A stretch of 64,000 bases of DNA from Candidatus Babeliales bacterium (GCA_035944115.1 DASZBJ010000058.1:62001-126000); one strand, 5' to 3'. Numbered from the stretch's first letter, positions 9,654-17,894 are shown. Numbers and translations: made by a program. Notes: generated from the sequence alone by a model not told the origin.

Positions 9654-9815
9654 CAGATTGATTCTCGGTGAATAAGACGAATGACACGCATCGGCGGCCG
9701 TTTGGGATGAGCGGGTGGATAACAAATAAAGGGGATTTAGTCTAAGACGCTAATCATCAATGTATTTAAGCGGTATATTATGATGCATTGCAAAAAGATA
9801 AAGGATGTTGCCTTT

Positions 9816-9925
9816 GCGTCATCACGAACGGAGCGCAGCTTCTGTGCGCAGTGTGGTGATCCAGCCTGTGATTTCTTATGGTGTCACTTTATGAGGCTAG
9901 ATTGCTTCGCTAGCTCGCAACGACT
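9816..9925. repeat. Dispersed non-coding repeat copy with imperfect inverted ends
   Basis: The 488-base gap between the WD40 gene and ychF holds this element plus the WD40 promoter; I see nothing else there. The left 50 bases (9817-9866) recur in inverted orientation at 38109-38156 with few differences, and the core GTCRTCRCGAACGG appears a third time near 47067. The ends (GTCATCACGAACGG and, reversed, GTCGTTGCGAGCTAGCG) are imperfect inverted repeats. A 60-codon open frame across it has no ribosome binding site. Confidence 0.6.
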
Positions 9926-10078
9926 ATGTTCGAATATCAATAATTCTGTAAAAAGTTTTTAATTTCGCATAATTTTTACAACAATAAATACGACAAAATA
10001 TAAGAACTCGTTAGGTCGAACTCATGCGAGATTAGCTTCCGAATAGGCTATAATGGGCATTTCTGGAAAAGGTCTTAG

Positions 10079-11191
10079 CTACACATTAAACTTGATATTC
10101 AACAGATCCCCATCACGTACCAAGTAATCCTGTCCTTCTTTGCGGAGTTTACCTTTTTCTTTGAGCGCGGTTTCACTGCCAAATTCAAAAAGATCGGCAC
10201 AGTTAAAAATATCAGCGCAGATAAAACCTCGTTGTAGATCAGAATGAATTTCTCCTGCTGCAGCGCGTACGGTCATACCTGATTTGATCGGCCATGCGTG
10301 GGCTTCTTTTGGACCGCAGGTGAAAAAAGTGATGAGATCAAGATTTGCATAGGTTTTTTTGATGATACTGTTCAGGCTACGTTCTTCTATGCCTGCAAGA
10401 TCCATAATTTCTCGTGCTTCATCCGGCTCAAGCTGTGATAGCTCACATTCAAGGCGGGCGCATACTGGGATAACCTTATCCGCACCAAATTTTTTAATGA
10501 GCGCTTGGTAATGTTTATTATTTTCGTATGCATTATTTTCCATCTCGTGCTCAGCGGTATTAGCGATGATAAGAAATTTTTTTGGTGCAAGAAGTGGAAC
10601 AGTAACAGCATCGGAGGTCTTTAGGAGCTCCTGTGCGCCATGCAGGTTGCTAGCATCAAGAAGTGTGTGTAGTTTTTGCAGCAACGCTAGTTCAGCAGTA
10701 AACTCTTTCAGCTCTTTAGGTTTGGTTTGATGTAGTTTGATTTCTTTTTCTACACGAGGGATTCGTTTAGAGATAGATTCTAAATCTTTTAAAATAAGTT
10801 CGGAGATAATAATATCATAATCTTCTACGGGATCGATAGTGGCACCAGAATGGGTAATATTAGGATCTTCAAAGCAGCGGAGGACATGTAAAATTAAATC
10901 CACTTCTCTGATGTGGCTTAAAAACTGGTTGCCGAGTCCTTCACCAGATGCGGCTCCTTTGACCAGCCCTGCGATATCTACAAATGTTACCGTTGCAGGA
11001 ATTAGTTTTTGTGATTTAAAGATTTCTGCAAGTTTTGCAAGGCGTTCATCGGGGACTTCAGTGATGGCCACATGGGGGTCGATCGTACAAAATGGGTAAT
11101 TTTCCGCTGGTACTGATGATTTGGTCAGTGCGTTAAAGAGTGTTGATTTTCCGACGTTTGGTAATCCAACAAGACCTGCCTGAATGCCCAT
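10079..11191 (-). CDS. ychF: YchF/OLA1-family ATPase (Obg-related P-loop protein)
   Basis: 370 residues, the usual YchF length. The P-loop GLPNVGKST is at 8-16, the G2/G3 region reads FVDIAGLVKGAASGEGLGN, and the nucleotide-specificity loop reads ANTAE, the non-canonical form that gives YchF its preference for ATP over GTP. A helical insert follows, and a C-terminal TGS domain ends at the conserved GD-L-I-FNV. The family binds ribosomes and is linked to stress responses and translation fidelity. The gene is transcribed alone from the promoter at 11236-11264. Confidence 0.97.
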   Translation of the reverse strand: MGIQAGLVGLPNVGKSTLFNALTKSSVPAENYPFCTIDPHVAITEVPDERLAKLAEIFKSQKLIPATVTFVDIAGLVKGAASGEGLGNQFLSHIREVDLILHVLRCFEDPNITHSGATIDPVEDYDIIISELILKDLESISKRIPRVEKEIKLHQTKPKELKEFTAELALLQKLHTLLDASNLHGAQELLKTSDAVTVPLLAPKKFLIIANTAEHEMENNAYENNKHYQALIKKFGADKVIPVCARLECELSQLEPDEAREIMDLAGIEERSLNSIIKKTYANLDLITFFTCGPKEAHAWPIKSGMTVRAAAGEIHSDLQRGFICADIFNCADLFEFGSETALKEKGKLRKEGQDYLVRDGDLLNIKFNV

Positions 11192-11235
11192 AATATAAGT
11201 ATCCCTTTATTAATCTGTTATCTGCTATTTTGCTT

Positions 11236-11264
11236 ATCATAGCAAAATGGTTGTGTATGCGCAA
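11236..11264 (-). promoter_or_regulatory. Extended -10 promoter for ychF
   Basis: On the minus strand TTGCGC (11264-11259), 17 nt ending TGC, TATGAT (11241-11236). The TGC-TATGAT block recurs at 11815 and 17835. Confidence 0.7.
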
Positions 11265-11310
11265 AAGATCTCTTTTGATGACGTAGCTTTATGCACGGAT
11301 TATAGCCGTA

Positions 11311-11769
11311 TTATTTTTGTAATAACAAATACCAAGACACTACACAACAAAACCAAACTTGTATATGTATGAGTATATGTAATGTATTAGGAACGGTATT
11401 ATCACCGCGAGCGGGCAAAAAGGTATGTGTGTGTTTATATTCGCTCAATCCCTCTTTACGTGCCGGTGAACTCCCAAAAATATAGGGAAGCCACCATGCG
11501 CAGATTGTGCCAACCGTAAGGAGCGTATAGATAATTATCCAATTTATTTTTACCCAGCATGGGTATGGTCCTGGATAGTAAGTACGTAAGATTATTAGGC
11601 ACCACGCGATTGTTCCGGCATTCACCAATGTGGAAAGAATTAACTCATTTAAGGAATGTTTCTCACGTAATGCTTTGATATTGGTAAATGGTGGAATATC
11701 AAGCCAATCATGTAATAACATGAAAATCATGAGTGTGATTTGAGCGATTAAAAATAAAAGGAATAGCAT
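11311..11769 (-). CDS. Small integral membrane protein, unknown function
   Basis: 152 residues with about four hydrophobic helices (near 3-21, 45-62, 75-96 and 128-148), the second and third separated by a short loop with tyrosine and proline. The loop between helices 3 and 4 is hydrophilic, with Lys-Glu and His/Thr residues. There is no charged residue pattern typical of a known transporter and I do not recognise the family. The ATG at 11769 lacks a clear ribosome binding site, but a promoter lies about 46 bases upstream. It is a single-gene unit next to ychF. Confidence 0.7.
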   Translation of the reverse strand: MLFLLFLIAQITLMIFMLLHDWLDIPPFTNIKALREKHSLNELILSTLVNAGTIAWCLIILRTYYPGPYPCWVKINWIIIYTLLTVGTICAWWLPYIFGSSPARKEGLSEYKHTHTFLPARGDNTVPNTLHILIHIQVWFCCVVSWYLLLQK

Positions 11770-11814
11770 ATGGATTATTTACCGTTTTTATACTTTGTAT
11801 TAATACATTGCTGT

Positions 11815-11843
11815 AGCATAGCAAAATAATAGTATATGCGTAA
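11815..11843 (-). promoter_or_regulatory. Extended -10 promoter for the membrane protein gene
   Basis: On the minus strand TTACGC (11843-11838), 17 nt ending TGC, TATGCT (11820-11815). It resembles the ychF promoter over about 30 bases, including CGCATA after the -35 and ATTTTGC before the -10. Confidence 0.65.
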
Positions 11844-12006
11844 AGGTGCGTTTTTCGACCGTGAGTGTTATGTTTTCATTGCAATGAATGTGACAACATC
11901 ATCTATTTAAAAAGATTTTGTTTTTATGACTTTAAATTCTTATTGTTAAGCGTTAAGCTGTGTGGCACAGGTATAATCACAGCGTAACTAAACAGAAAGG
12001 TTTTTT

Positions 12007-13167
12007 ATGAATATGGCAGAAGCTCTATTGACAGCAGGGTTGGCGTTGTTGGGGGTAGGGTCTCCTCAAGATGGTGCTATAGCATTACAACAACAAGTAC
12101 CGCAACAAGAAATGCGCCCAGCAGTTGATGAAGAAAGCCGCGATCCGGTAGTTGTGGCAAAGAAAGATGTTAGTCATTCAGTCTTTAATGCGGCTTGTGT
12201 TGCTGAGTATGAAGTAGCGAAACAATTGCTCGGTGAAGTTCGAAAGGGTAAGGCGACTATTAATCCAGGCTATGTTGATCCAAAATCGGGAAGAGCGTTG
12301 CTTGAAGTTGCTTGTAAATATTGTAGAGATTTAGCGAAAGACTTACGTTTCTTACCAGGTTTTAACCGAGCTCAAATTGACGACTTGTTACTTGAGGAAT
12401 TACTACAGAACAATGCTGAAGAGAGAAAAGAACTGGCTGTTGAGCAAAAGGGGGAATCACTTCTGCAAGCGACCAGATTGCAGCAAGAAGCATTGCAGGC
12501 TATTCAAGAAGAACACGTGCAGGTTAAGCAAGATGCAAGCCGGGTGTTATTTGATATAATGATCAAAGCTAGATATAAAGAAATAAATAAAAAATATGTA
12601 GATGTTAAACCTGAAGAGGTAAATGGTTGGTTGGGTCTAGCAGAGGCTGGTTATGTAACGATTAATCCAAATTATGCCCCTCTGAAACCAAAGAGCGATA
12701 CACCAGAGAGCGAGCAACCACTTTTTGACAGAAATTTGTTGGCCTTGGCTGCTCAGCGTAATTTGTTTGTTCAGAGATTTCTTGATTTAAACGCTGATCC
12801 TAATGCGGTATGTTCTGTAGACGGCCGCACACCACTCTTTTCTGCAATTGCCGCGGATCAAGTAGAGGCTACTCAGATATTACTTAATGGTAATGCAAAT
12901 GTTAATACTGTAACTAAGCCTGCTGCTGATACTCCTTTGCTATATGCACTATGTAGATCTAATGATAAGCAATGTAAAATTGGTCCTCAGATGGTCGAGT
13001 TATTGCTTAATAACAAAGCTGATGTAGAAGCAAAAACTAAAGTGGTGCGTCATAACGGTACAATCATTCGGCAATCATGTTCCGCATGGGATTATGCAAA
13101 GCCAGATCATCATCCAAAAGTGCATCAACTGCTTCTGGCTCATGCAAATAAACAACAACAACGGTGA
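12007..13167 (+). CDS. Ankyrin-repeat protein
   Basis: 386 residues. The N-terminus (about 3-17) is mildly hydrophobic and could be a short or weak signal peptide. Residues about 55-105 hold a degenerate ankyrin unit, then comes a Glu/Gln-rich helical stretch (about 125-180). Clear ankyrin repeats occupy roughly 245-380, with landmarks NLLALAAQRN, DGRTPLFSAIA, DTPLLYALC and VELLLNNKADVE. ATG follows AGAAAGG. Ankyrin repeats bind proteins and are common in effectors of host-associated bacteria. It is followed at 92 bases by a second ankyrin gene and the two may be co-transcribed up to the terminator at 13975. Confidence 0.85.
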   Translation: MNMAEALLTAGLALLGVGSPQDGAIALQQQVPQQEMRPAVDEESRDPVVVAKKDVSHSVFNAACVAEYEVAKQLLGEVRKGKATINPGYVDPKSGRALLEVACKYCRDLAKDLRFLPGFNRAQIDDLLLEELLQNNAEERKELAVEQKGESLLQATRLQQEALQAIQEEHVQVKQDASRVLFDIMIKARYKEINKKYVDVKPEEVNGWLGLAEAGYVTINPNYAPLKPKSDTPESEQPLFDRNLLALAAQRNLFVQRFLDLNADPNAVCSVDGRTPLFSAIAADQVEATQILLNGNANVNTVTKPAADTPLLYALCRSNDKQCKIGPQMVELLLNNKADVEAKTKVVRHNGTIIRQSCSAWDYAKPDHHPKVHQLLLAHANKQQQR

Positions 13168-13258
13168 TTTGCAGTAGTATGTTTTTCTTATTTGCTTGGT
13201 CATCATAAGATGCTTATGTACTATATATGTATGGATTAATTATATTTGGAGAATGTGT

Positions 13259-13921
13259 ATGGATATCGTTAAAACTATGATTATTTCTAACTTAATAATG
13301 GGTGTTTTTGGCATTCCTCGGGGCGATGCACCTCAACAGCAAAACGCACCGCATGCTGTGGTGCAAGAAATGGCTGATCAAGAGGAAGTTAAAGAAGCCG
13401 CGCAGGAACCAAGTCCTCTATTTTCTGCAATCAGTCAGGGACAATACGAGCAAGCGCATCAATTAATTCGTGAGGGTGCGGACGTTCGCTATATTGACCC
13501 GCGTTCTAAAAAAAGCGTGCTGGCTTTGGCTGCTGAAAAGGGTGTGGGAAATTTGGTTTATAAGCTCATACTTGCAGGCGCTGACCCTGATCAGTCATGC
13601 CCCGGATGGTTCAATTGGACGCCCCTATTTTTTGCAGTTAATAGCAATCAGCTTGGTACCACGCGTGTATTGCTCAATGACGGAGCCAGTGTCGACGCGC
13701 GTGACAGTCGTGGGTTTACGCCGCTCATGCATCGTGTGCAGGTTCATTATAAGGCAGAAGATAAACAACGTAGTATTGAGGTTATTAAAAGATTATTGAA
13801 AGGAAAGGCTGATCCAGCTGCAATTAATAAAAAAGGTTATCCGGTATCATTTTATACGCAGAATGAAAAAGTGAAATCTTTGCTTGATGAGGCTCAGCGT
13901 TTGCGTGAGCCAGGTCAATAA
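13259..13921 (+). CDS. Small ankyrin-repeat protein
   Basis: 220 residues from the ATG at 13259, which is spaced correctly from GGAG; the upstream in-frame start at 13196 would precede the ribosome site. The N-terminus (MDIVKTMIISNLIMG) resembles the signal-peptide starts of the small secreted proteins at 16-18 kb, which begin MNIVKK. About four ankyrin units follow a Glu/Gln-rich linker, from residue about 47 to 205, with SPLFSAISQGQYEQA, LALAAEKG, WTPLFFAVNSNQ and RGFTPLMH as landmarks. Probably exported and protein-binding. No catalytic domain is present. Confidence 0.85.
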   Translation: MDIVKTMIISNLIMGVFGIPRGDAPQQQNAPHAVVQEMADQEEVKEAAQEPSPLFSAISQGQYEQAHQLIREGADVRYIDPRSKKSVLALAAEKGVGNLVYKLILAGADPDQSCPGWFNWTPLFFAVNSNQLGTTRVLLNDGASVDARDSRGFTPLMHRVQVHYKAEDKQRSIEVIKRLLKGKADPAAINKKGYPVSFYTQNEKVKSLLDEAQRLREPGQ

Positions 13922-13974
13922 GGGCGATATTGAGATACATTTGCCGGAATAACTATTGAATTTTTGTTTCTTAT

Positions 13975-14007
13975 GCCGCTATCTGGGTCCAGATGGCGGT
14001 TTTTTAT
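13975..14007 (+). terminator. Rho-independent terminator after the ankyrin pair
   Basis: CCGCTATCTGG (13976-13986) pairs with CCAGATGGCGG (13989-13999), followed by a T-rich run. Confidence 0.85.
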
Positions 14008-14017
14008 TTTATAAGTG

Positions 14018-14062
14018 TTGCGGTTTGCGTGGTCAAAATGCTATTATGTTTTCATATAGAAT
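14018..14062 (+). promoter_or_regulatory. Promoter with CATATAGAAT initial segment (copy 1 of 4)
   Basis: TTGCGG (14018-14023), 18 nt ending TGC, TATTAT (14042-14047), 5 nt, CATATAGAAT (14053-14062). The same geometry precedes the genes at 16114, 17389 and 17895. Confidence 0.75.
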
Positions 14063-14095
14063 ATATTGTGGGGGTTTAAAATTAAGGAGTTTTAT

Positions 14096-15535
14096 ATGAA
14101 AGTAATGAAAAAAATAATGGTTTTGATTGGTATGACTGCTTTTTTTGTGCCTATATCACCAGCTGCTGAAAGAGAGCGACGTCTTTCTGAATGGCAGCGA
14201 TATAATCAAGAGATGGGCGCGCAGCAGCAACAAGAGGTGGCAGATCAGGCGCGGCGTAAGGAACTTACTAAGCAGATACGTGCCGAACGTAAAGCGGCTA
14301 AAGATAAAGCAACAAGAGAAGGTGAGAGTTGGTTTGCTGGTCCCAAGACATCCGTGGAGCAAGAGGTTGAAAATAGAATACAGCAAGAACAACGTGAACG
14401 AGGGATCGCACAACTTGGAGGTCAAGATGTTTTGCAGAATGTTGGGGAAGATCGTACTGTAAAAGGTTTGGTAAGTGAAGTTGATACAATTTATAAGGGA
14501 ATGGAAGGTGGGGCATCTGCGGCTCAAGAAGAAGATTGGGAGCTGGCGGAACGGGTGGTCACTATGGATGATCAAGTGAAGGCTTGGACAAAATTACTGC
14601 AAGATGGTACTGCGTTAAAAAATCAACTTACTGCATTGAAAAAATTAAAAGGTGATGCAGGGGTTTTGGTTGATAATGCGTTACAAAAATTGGATATTCT
14701 TTTAGAGCGTGCTCCATGGTCTGATGGAAAAAAAATCATGCTAAAGGTGCTTAATGGCTCAGTTCCAAAGATATCCGAAGATTTGATTCGCGACTTTATC
14801 TGGTATTTATATAAGCTTTCATACGATAAAGGACAAGGGTTTGAAGAAGGCATGTGGGTGCTTGCAGATCATCAAGAAAAAATCTTTAATTGGTTAAAAT
14901 CATATCCAAAGGTATATCAGCGGCAATCAACCCATTTTTATGAGTATCGAAAAGATAGATCTAAGAAGAATTTAGGTATTGATGTGCCAGGACTACCGAC
15001 TAATAAGCAGACGATATTATTTGATATATTTACTCATTGGGGTCAACATGCTGGCGATAAAAAGTATCTTTTTATTAAGCCAGAATCGCATGGAGTGCAG
15101 CATCTAGATTTAGAAGCGGTAAGTCATGCGGGAGAGTTAGCTATTGCTCGTGCAAGAAAATATGTACCTGGTGCGGATGATAGGCCTGAGTGGCGGAAAG
15201 AACGGGTGCCCTATGCAGTTTCGTCAGTCTTTAGTAGCATTGTAGAAAAAGCGAATGAATATTCCGCTCTTGGTTCTTGGGCGCGATGGGCAACTACGCA
15301 GGTGCCATTGGTGAGCAACAAGCTTGACCAACGAGATCCGCTCATTATCTCAGGTGAGCAATTGGGTATTTGGAAAATGAAAGAAATTGTAGATAGTTTG
15401 ATAAATCAGAACAAAATTGAATTAAACGATCCGTTGATTGCTCGATTCAATAAAGCTTGTGCTGAATACGATAACATTGATATTAGAAAAGGACGTGAGG
15501 TTATTTTAACTGAGCAAGAATTAGGTAGTAGGTAG
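14096..15535 (+). CDS. Secreted protein with coiled coil and a domain shared with the 6.3-kb gene
   Basis: 479 residues from the ATG at 14096, placed 7 bases after AAGGAG; the frame upstream to 14066 is not used. Residues 1-22 are a signal peptide. Residues about 25-105 are Arg/Glu/Gln-rich and probably coiled coil. The C-terminal half, about 225 to 479, matches the whole mature protein at 6277-7155 in order: FIWYL, EEGM-VLAD, KVYQRQSTHFYEY, GIDVP, then WKMKEIVDSL and IDIRKGREVI. The extra segment (about 120-225) is absent from the shorter paralogue. Function unknown. Its promoter belongs to the class shared with the small secreted proteins that follow. Confidence 0.85.
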   Translation: MKVMKKIMVLIGMTAFFVPISPAAERERRLSEWQRYNQEMGAQQQQEVADQARRKELTKQIRAERKAAKDKATREGESWFAGPKTSVEQEVENRIQQEQRERGIAQLGGQDVLQNVGEDRTVKGLVSEVDTIYKGMEGGASAAQEEDWELAERVVTMDDQVKAWTKLLQDGTALKNQLTALKKLKGDAGVLVDNALQKLDILLERAPWSDGKKIMLKVLNGSVPKISEDLIRDFIWYLYKLSYDKGQGFEEGMWVLADHQEKIFNWLKSYPKVYQRQSTHFYEYRKDRSKKNLGIDVPGLPTNKQTILFDIFTHWGQHAGDKKYLFIKPESHGVQHLDLEAVSHAGELAIARARKYVPGADDRPEWRKERVPYAVSSVFSSIVEKANEYSALGSWARWATTQVPLVSNKLDQRDPLIISGEQLGIWKMKEIVDSLINQNKIELNDPLIARFNKACAEYDNIDIRKGREVILTEQELGSR

Positions 15536-15671
15536 TTAGATATAAGTACGAATATCATTGCTGATATTGGATCTAATAAAGTTTCTGAATCAGTAAAACA
15601 TTGCGTATGAAATGCTTTTATGGTATTTCAAGAAGATAGACATTTTTAAACATTTTTTTTAAGGAGAAGTC

Positions 15672-15905
15672 ATGAAATCATTGGTTCATTGTTGTGGAAA
15701 AGTGGCGTGGGTTTTAACGGCATTAGCTGCAATCATGGTTGGTCTTTACCCGTTTGGTTTTGATTTATTTTTAACTAAATTTATGATTGATACGCCAGCT
15801 CTTGCATTAACACTACGGTATGTATGTTTGGCTGCAGGTGTGTTAAGTCTCGCTATGTTTGCAATGACGTGCAATTCTAATTGTTGCGCTTCATGCAATA
15901 AATAA
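15672..15905 (+). CDS. Two-TM miniprotein with a cysteine-cluster tail
   Basis: 77 residues, ATG after AAGGAG with a 6-base gap. Two hydrophobic helices (about 9-31 and 43-66) are joined by a short loop. The C-terminal tail carries CNSNCCASC, four cysteines in nine residues, plus two cysteines near the N-terminus (CC at 7-8). The tail could bind a metal or form disulfides, depending on topology. Family not recognised. A terminator follows directly, so the gene is either alone or the end of the 14.1-kb unit. Confidence 0.75.
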   Translation: MKSLVHCCGKVAWVLTALAAIMVGLYPFGFDLFLTKFMIDTPALALTLRYVCLAAGVLSLAMFAMTCNSNCCASCNK

Positions 15906-15930
15906 CGTCAAAGTAATTGATTTTGTAAGG

Positions 15931-15957
15931 CTCGGGATCTATTCCCGGGTCTTTTTT
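15931..15957 (+). terminator. Rho-independent terminator
   Basis: CTCGGGA (15931-15937), loop, TCCCGGG (15943-15949), then CTTTTTT. Confidence 0.85.
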
Positions 15958-16017
15958 ATGGCAAAAAATGGTTGCGTTATACAATTGGCTATAAATGGGG
16001 AAAAAGCCTTTAAACTA

Positions 16018-16063
16018 TTGCTTTTTCTATTCTTAACTTGGTATCTTTATTACATATAGAATT
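16018..16063 (+). promoter_or_regulatory. Promoter with CATATAGAAT initial segment (copy 2 of 4)
   Basis: TTGCTT (16018-16023), 18 nt ending TGG, TATCTT (16042-16047), 5 nt, CATATAGAAT (16053-16062). Confidence 0.7.
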
Positions 16064-16113
16064 TTTTGTTTTTAAAATGGATTATTGCCTTTATTTCAAA
16101 AAGGAGGATTTTT

Positions 16114-16416
16114 ATGAATACAATTAAAAAATTGTTCTTAGCATTATTTGCTCTTGCGGGTCTTGTGCAGGTGGGATCTGCAGAAGCGCTGTTCGGGTAT
16201 CACCGAAGATATGATCGACGTTATTATCGCCCATCATATTATTACGATGATTATGATGATTATGATTACTATGGGTATCCATATCGTTACGGTTATTACG
16301 GTCGCCCTTACTATAGCCGTGGTGAAGCGATTGCCGATACCGTAGGTGGTGTTGTAGGGAGTATTGGCGATGCAATTGCAGATCGTCATTATCGACGGCA
16401 TCATTATTGGAGATAG
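16114..16416 (+). CDS. Small secreted Tyr/Asp/Arg-rich protein
   Basis: 100 residues from the ATG at 16114, six bases after AAGGAGG; the in-frame ATG at 16066 is too far upstream of that site. Residues 1-22 are a signal peptide (MNTIKKLFLALFALAGL). The mature part opens with a Tyr/Asp/Arg tract of alternating residues (DDYDDYDYYGY type) and ends with a small Gly/Ala/Asp segment (IADTVGGVVGSIGDAIAD) and a His/Arg tail. It is too low in complexity for family assignment. First of three genes up to the terminator at 17213. Confidence 0.8.
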   Translation: MNTIKKLFLALFALAGLVQVGSAEALFGYHRRYDRRYYRPSYYYDDYDDYDYYGYPYRYGYYGRPYYSRGEAIADTVGGVVGSIGDAIADRHYRRHHYWR

Positions 16417-16445
16417 TAGGCCATTGATAATGGAAAGGAAACGTT

Positions 16446-16748
16446 ATGAATATAGTTAAAAAAATGTTCTTAGCATTGTTTGCTCTCGTTGGCCTTGCCC
16501 AGGTGGGATCGGCAGATGCCGGCGGTTATTGGCGAGATGGATATTGCTATGGTAATTGTTCATACGCTTGTGATGAGGAACCTATCGATGGAGCGGCAAG
16601 AATAGTTGTTCGTAGAGAAGGTGCTATTGCAGGTGCGCGTCGGCGAGCCAGTCGAGAAGATGCACGTGAACAAAGGGAAAATGAGGCAGAGGTACGAGAA
16701 GAAAGACGTGAACGCATTATAGAAGCATTAGATGCGACTCGAGATTAA
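16446..16748 (+). CDS. Small secreted Arg/Glu-rich protein with Cys-containing N-terminus
   Basis: 100 residues. The signal peptide (1-24) is nearly the same as in the preceding gene at both protein and DNA level. The mature protein starts with a short Tyr/Cys segment containing YCYGNCSYAC, then becomes a highly charged Arg/Glu helix (about 50-100) with REDAREQREN-like repeats. Three cysteines close together may form disulfides after export. ATG is preceded by GGAAAGGAAACGTT. It is 29 bases downstream of the previous gene, so probably in the same transcript. Confidence 0.78.
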   Translation: MNIVKKMFLALFALVGLAQVGSADAGGYWRDGYCYGNCSYACDEEPIDGAARIVVRREGAIAGARRRASREDAREQRENEAEVREERRERIIEALDATRD

Positions 16749-16802
16749 ATAGAACCTTATAAATAAATGATCGTTTATGCAATGTAATAAAGGGGGACTA
16801 TA

Positions 16803-17180
16803 ATGAATGTAGTTAAAATTTTATTGTTATCTATGCTTGTTATGGCAAGCGTGGTTCAGGCAGCTCCATTACCTAGGGATCATCATGGGAATCATGTTTA
16901 TTATCATGATGGGAGATATTTTTATGGTAGGAAAGGCTATTATAGAGATTATGACCGTCCCTATGGTGTAGATGAGGTAGGTTATAAGGACTATTACGGA
17001 GATTATCAGAGTCCCAATAGTGTAGTTAACAGAGCGGCTGATACGACCGTTGGTCCAACGGCTAATGTTGCTGGAGTTGTTAGTGGTGCCCATGAGGATC
17101 GTCGCCTTCGTAGATCAAATAAGCAAGCAGAAGAACGCGGATATCAACAAGGCCACTCCGATGCTTATCATGGTGAGTAA
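16803..17180 (+). CDS. Small secreted Tyr/His/Asp-rich protein
   Basis: 125 residues. Signal peptide 1-21 (MNVVKILLLSMLVMASVVQA). The mature part carries His/Tyr/Asp-rich sequence (YYHDGRYFYGRKGYYRDYDRPYG), then a segment with AADTTVG-ANVAGVVSGA similar to the tail of the 16114 protein, and a charged C-terminus. ATG follows AAGGGGG. Last gene of its transcript, followed by a strong terminator. No recognised fold. Confidence 0.78.
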   Translation: MNVVKILLLSMLVMASVVQAAPLPRDHHGNHVYYHDGRYFYGRKGYYRDYDRPYGVDEVGYKDYYGDYQSPNSVVNRAADTTVGPTANVAGVVSGAHEDRRLRRSNKQAEERGYQQGHSDAYHGE

Positions 17181-17212
17181 ACAAATAGAGTATATATAAA
17201 TACGATGAAACG

Positions 17213-17239
17213 GCCCGGGTCTATTCCCGGGCTTTTTTT
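17213..17239 (+). terminator. Rho-independent terminator
   Basis: GCCCGGG (17213-17219), six-base loop, CCCGGGC (17226-17232), then seven T. Confidence 0.9.
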
Positions 17240-17305
17240 GTGACTGGATGGTATTGCCTTGCTTGCCCGGTTGATTCTTGTTGAAACAAAGCTTGCTCAA
17301 AACCA

Positions 17306-17354
17306 TTGATTTTATATGTTTTAAATTGCTATGCTTGTTTCATATAGAATTAAT
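17306..17354 (+). promoter_or_regulatory. Promoter with CATATAGAAT initial segment (copy 3 of 4)
   Basis: TTGATT (17306-17311), 18 nt ending TGC, TATGCT (17330-17335), 5 nt, CATATAGAATTAAT (17341-17354). TTTTAAA 17 nt before TATAGA offers an alternative reading of the same block. Confidence 0.75.
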
Positions 17355-17388
17355 TAATGTTTGTACAATGTAACACAGGAGAACTATT

Positions 17389-17682
17389 ATGAATATAGTT
17401 AAGAAATTATTGTTATCTGCAATCGTTATTGCAGGGGCAACTCAGACAGGGGTAACAGTTGGTAATCATGGCTACGACTATGATGGTAGAGAGTATTCTG
17501 GCGATAGAGGATACTACAGAGGCGATTATGATCGTCCATACGCAACTGATGTAGCAGCTGATGTGGCTGTTGATACCGTTGATGCAGCGGCTGATGTGAC
17601 TGGCGATGTTGTAGGCGGTGTTCTTTCGGGTCGTAGAGGCCGTGGTTATGAACGTAGACGTGATGGTGGGTATCGCCGATAA
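17389..17682 (+). CDS. Small secreted Tyr/Asp/Gly-rich protein
   Basis: 97 residues. Signal peptide 1-24; the first 30 bases of the gene are identical to those of the 17895 gene. The mature protein has a Tyr/Asp/Gly/Arg half and a middle made of Ala/Asp/Val units (VAADVAVDTVDAAADVTGDVVGG type), which resembles the Ala/Asp/Val segments of the 16114 and 16803 proteins. It ends in Gly/Arg. ATG is preceded by CAGGAGAACTATT. Single-gene unit between its own promoter and terminator. Confidence 0.78.
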   Translation: MNIVKKLLLSAIVIAGATQTGVTVGNHGYDYDGREYSGDRGYYRGDYDRPYATDVAADVAVDTVDAAADVTGDVVGGVLSGRRGRGYERRRDGGYRR

Positions 17683-17711
17683 ACGGCTAGCGCCATATAT
17701 TTGAGAACTAT

Positions 17712-17742
17712 AAAAAGGCTCGGGATTTTCCTGGGCCTTTTT
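17712..17742 (+). terminator. Rho-independent terminator
   Basis: AAAAAGGCTCGGGA pairs with TCCTGGGCCTTTTT over about 14 positions, with two G-U type pairs, and ends in T5. Confidence 0.85.
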
Positions 17743-17810
17743 CAGTATAATTAGGATCATTTCCTACATGGCCTGCCAATTCTATAAGAAATCATGCATG
17801 TTGAAAACCC

Positions 17811-17860
17811 TTGATTTTGGCCATTTAAAACTGCTATGATTGTTTCATATAGAATTAATA
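17811..17860 (+). promoter_or_regulatory. Promoter with CATATAGAAT initial segment (copy 4 of 4)
   Basis: TTGATT (17811-17816), 18 nt ending TGC, TATGAT (17835-17840), 5 nt, CATATAGAATTAAT (17846-17859). Nearly the same as copy 3 over about 45 bases. Confidence 0.78.
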
Positions 17861-17894
17861 TATGAGGTTAAAGTCTTATTTTAAGGAGAACTAT

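Noticed and set aside
9780-9962. 60-codon open frame between the WD40 gene and ychF
   Set aside because: It lies across the dispersed repeat, has no ribosome binding site and an unlikely Cys-rich composition.
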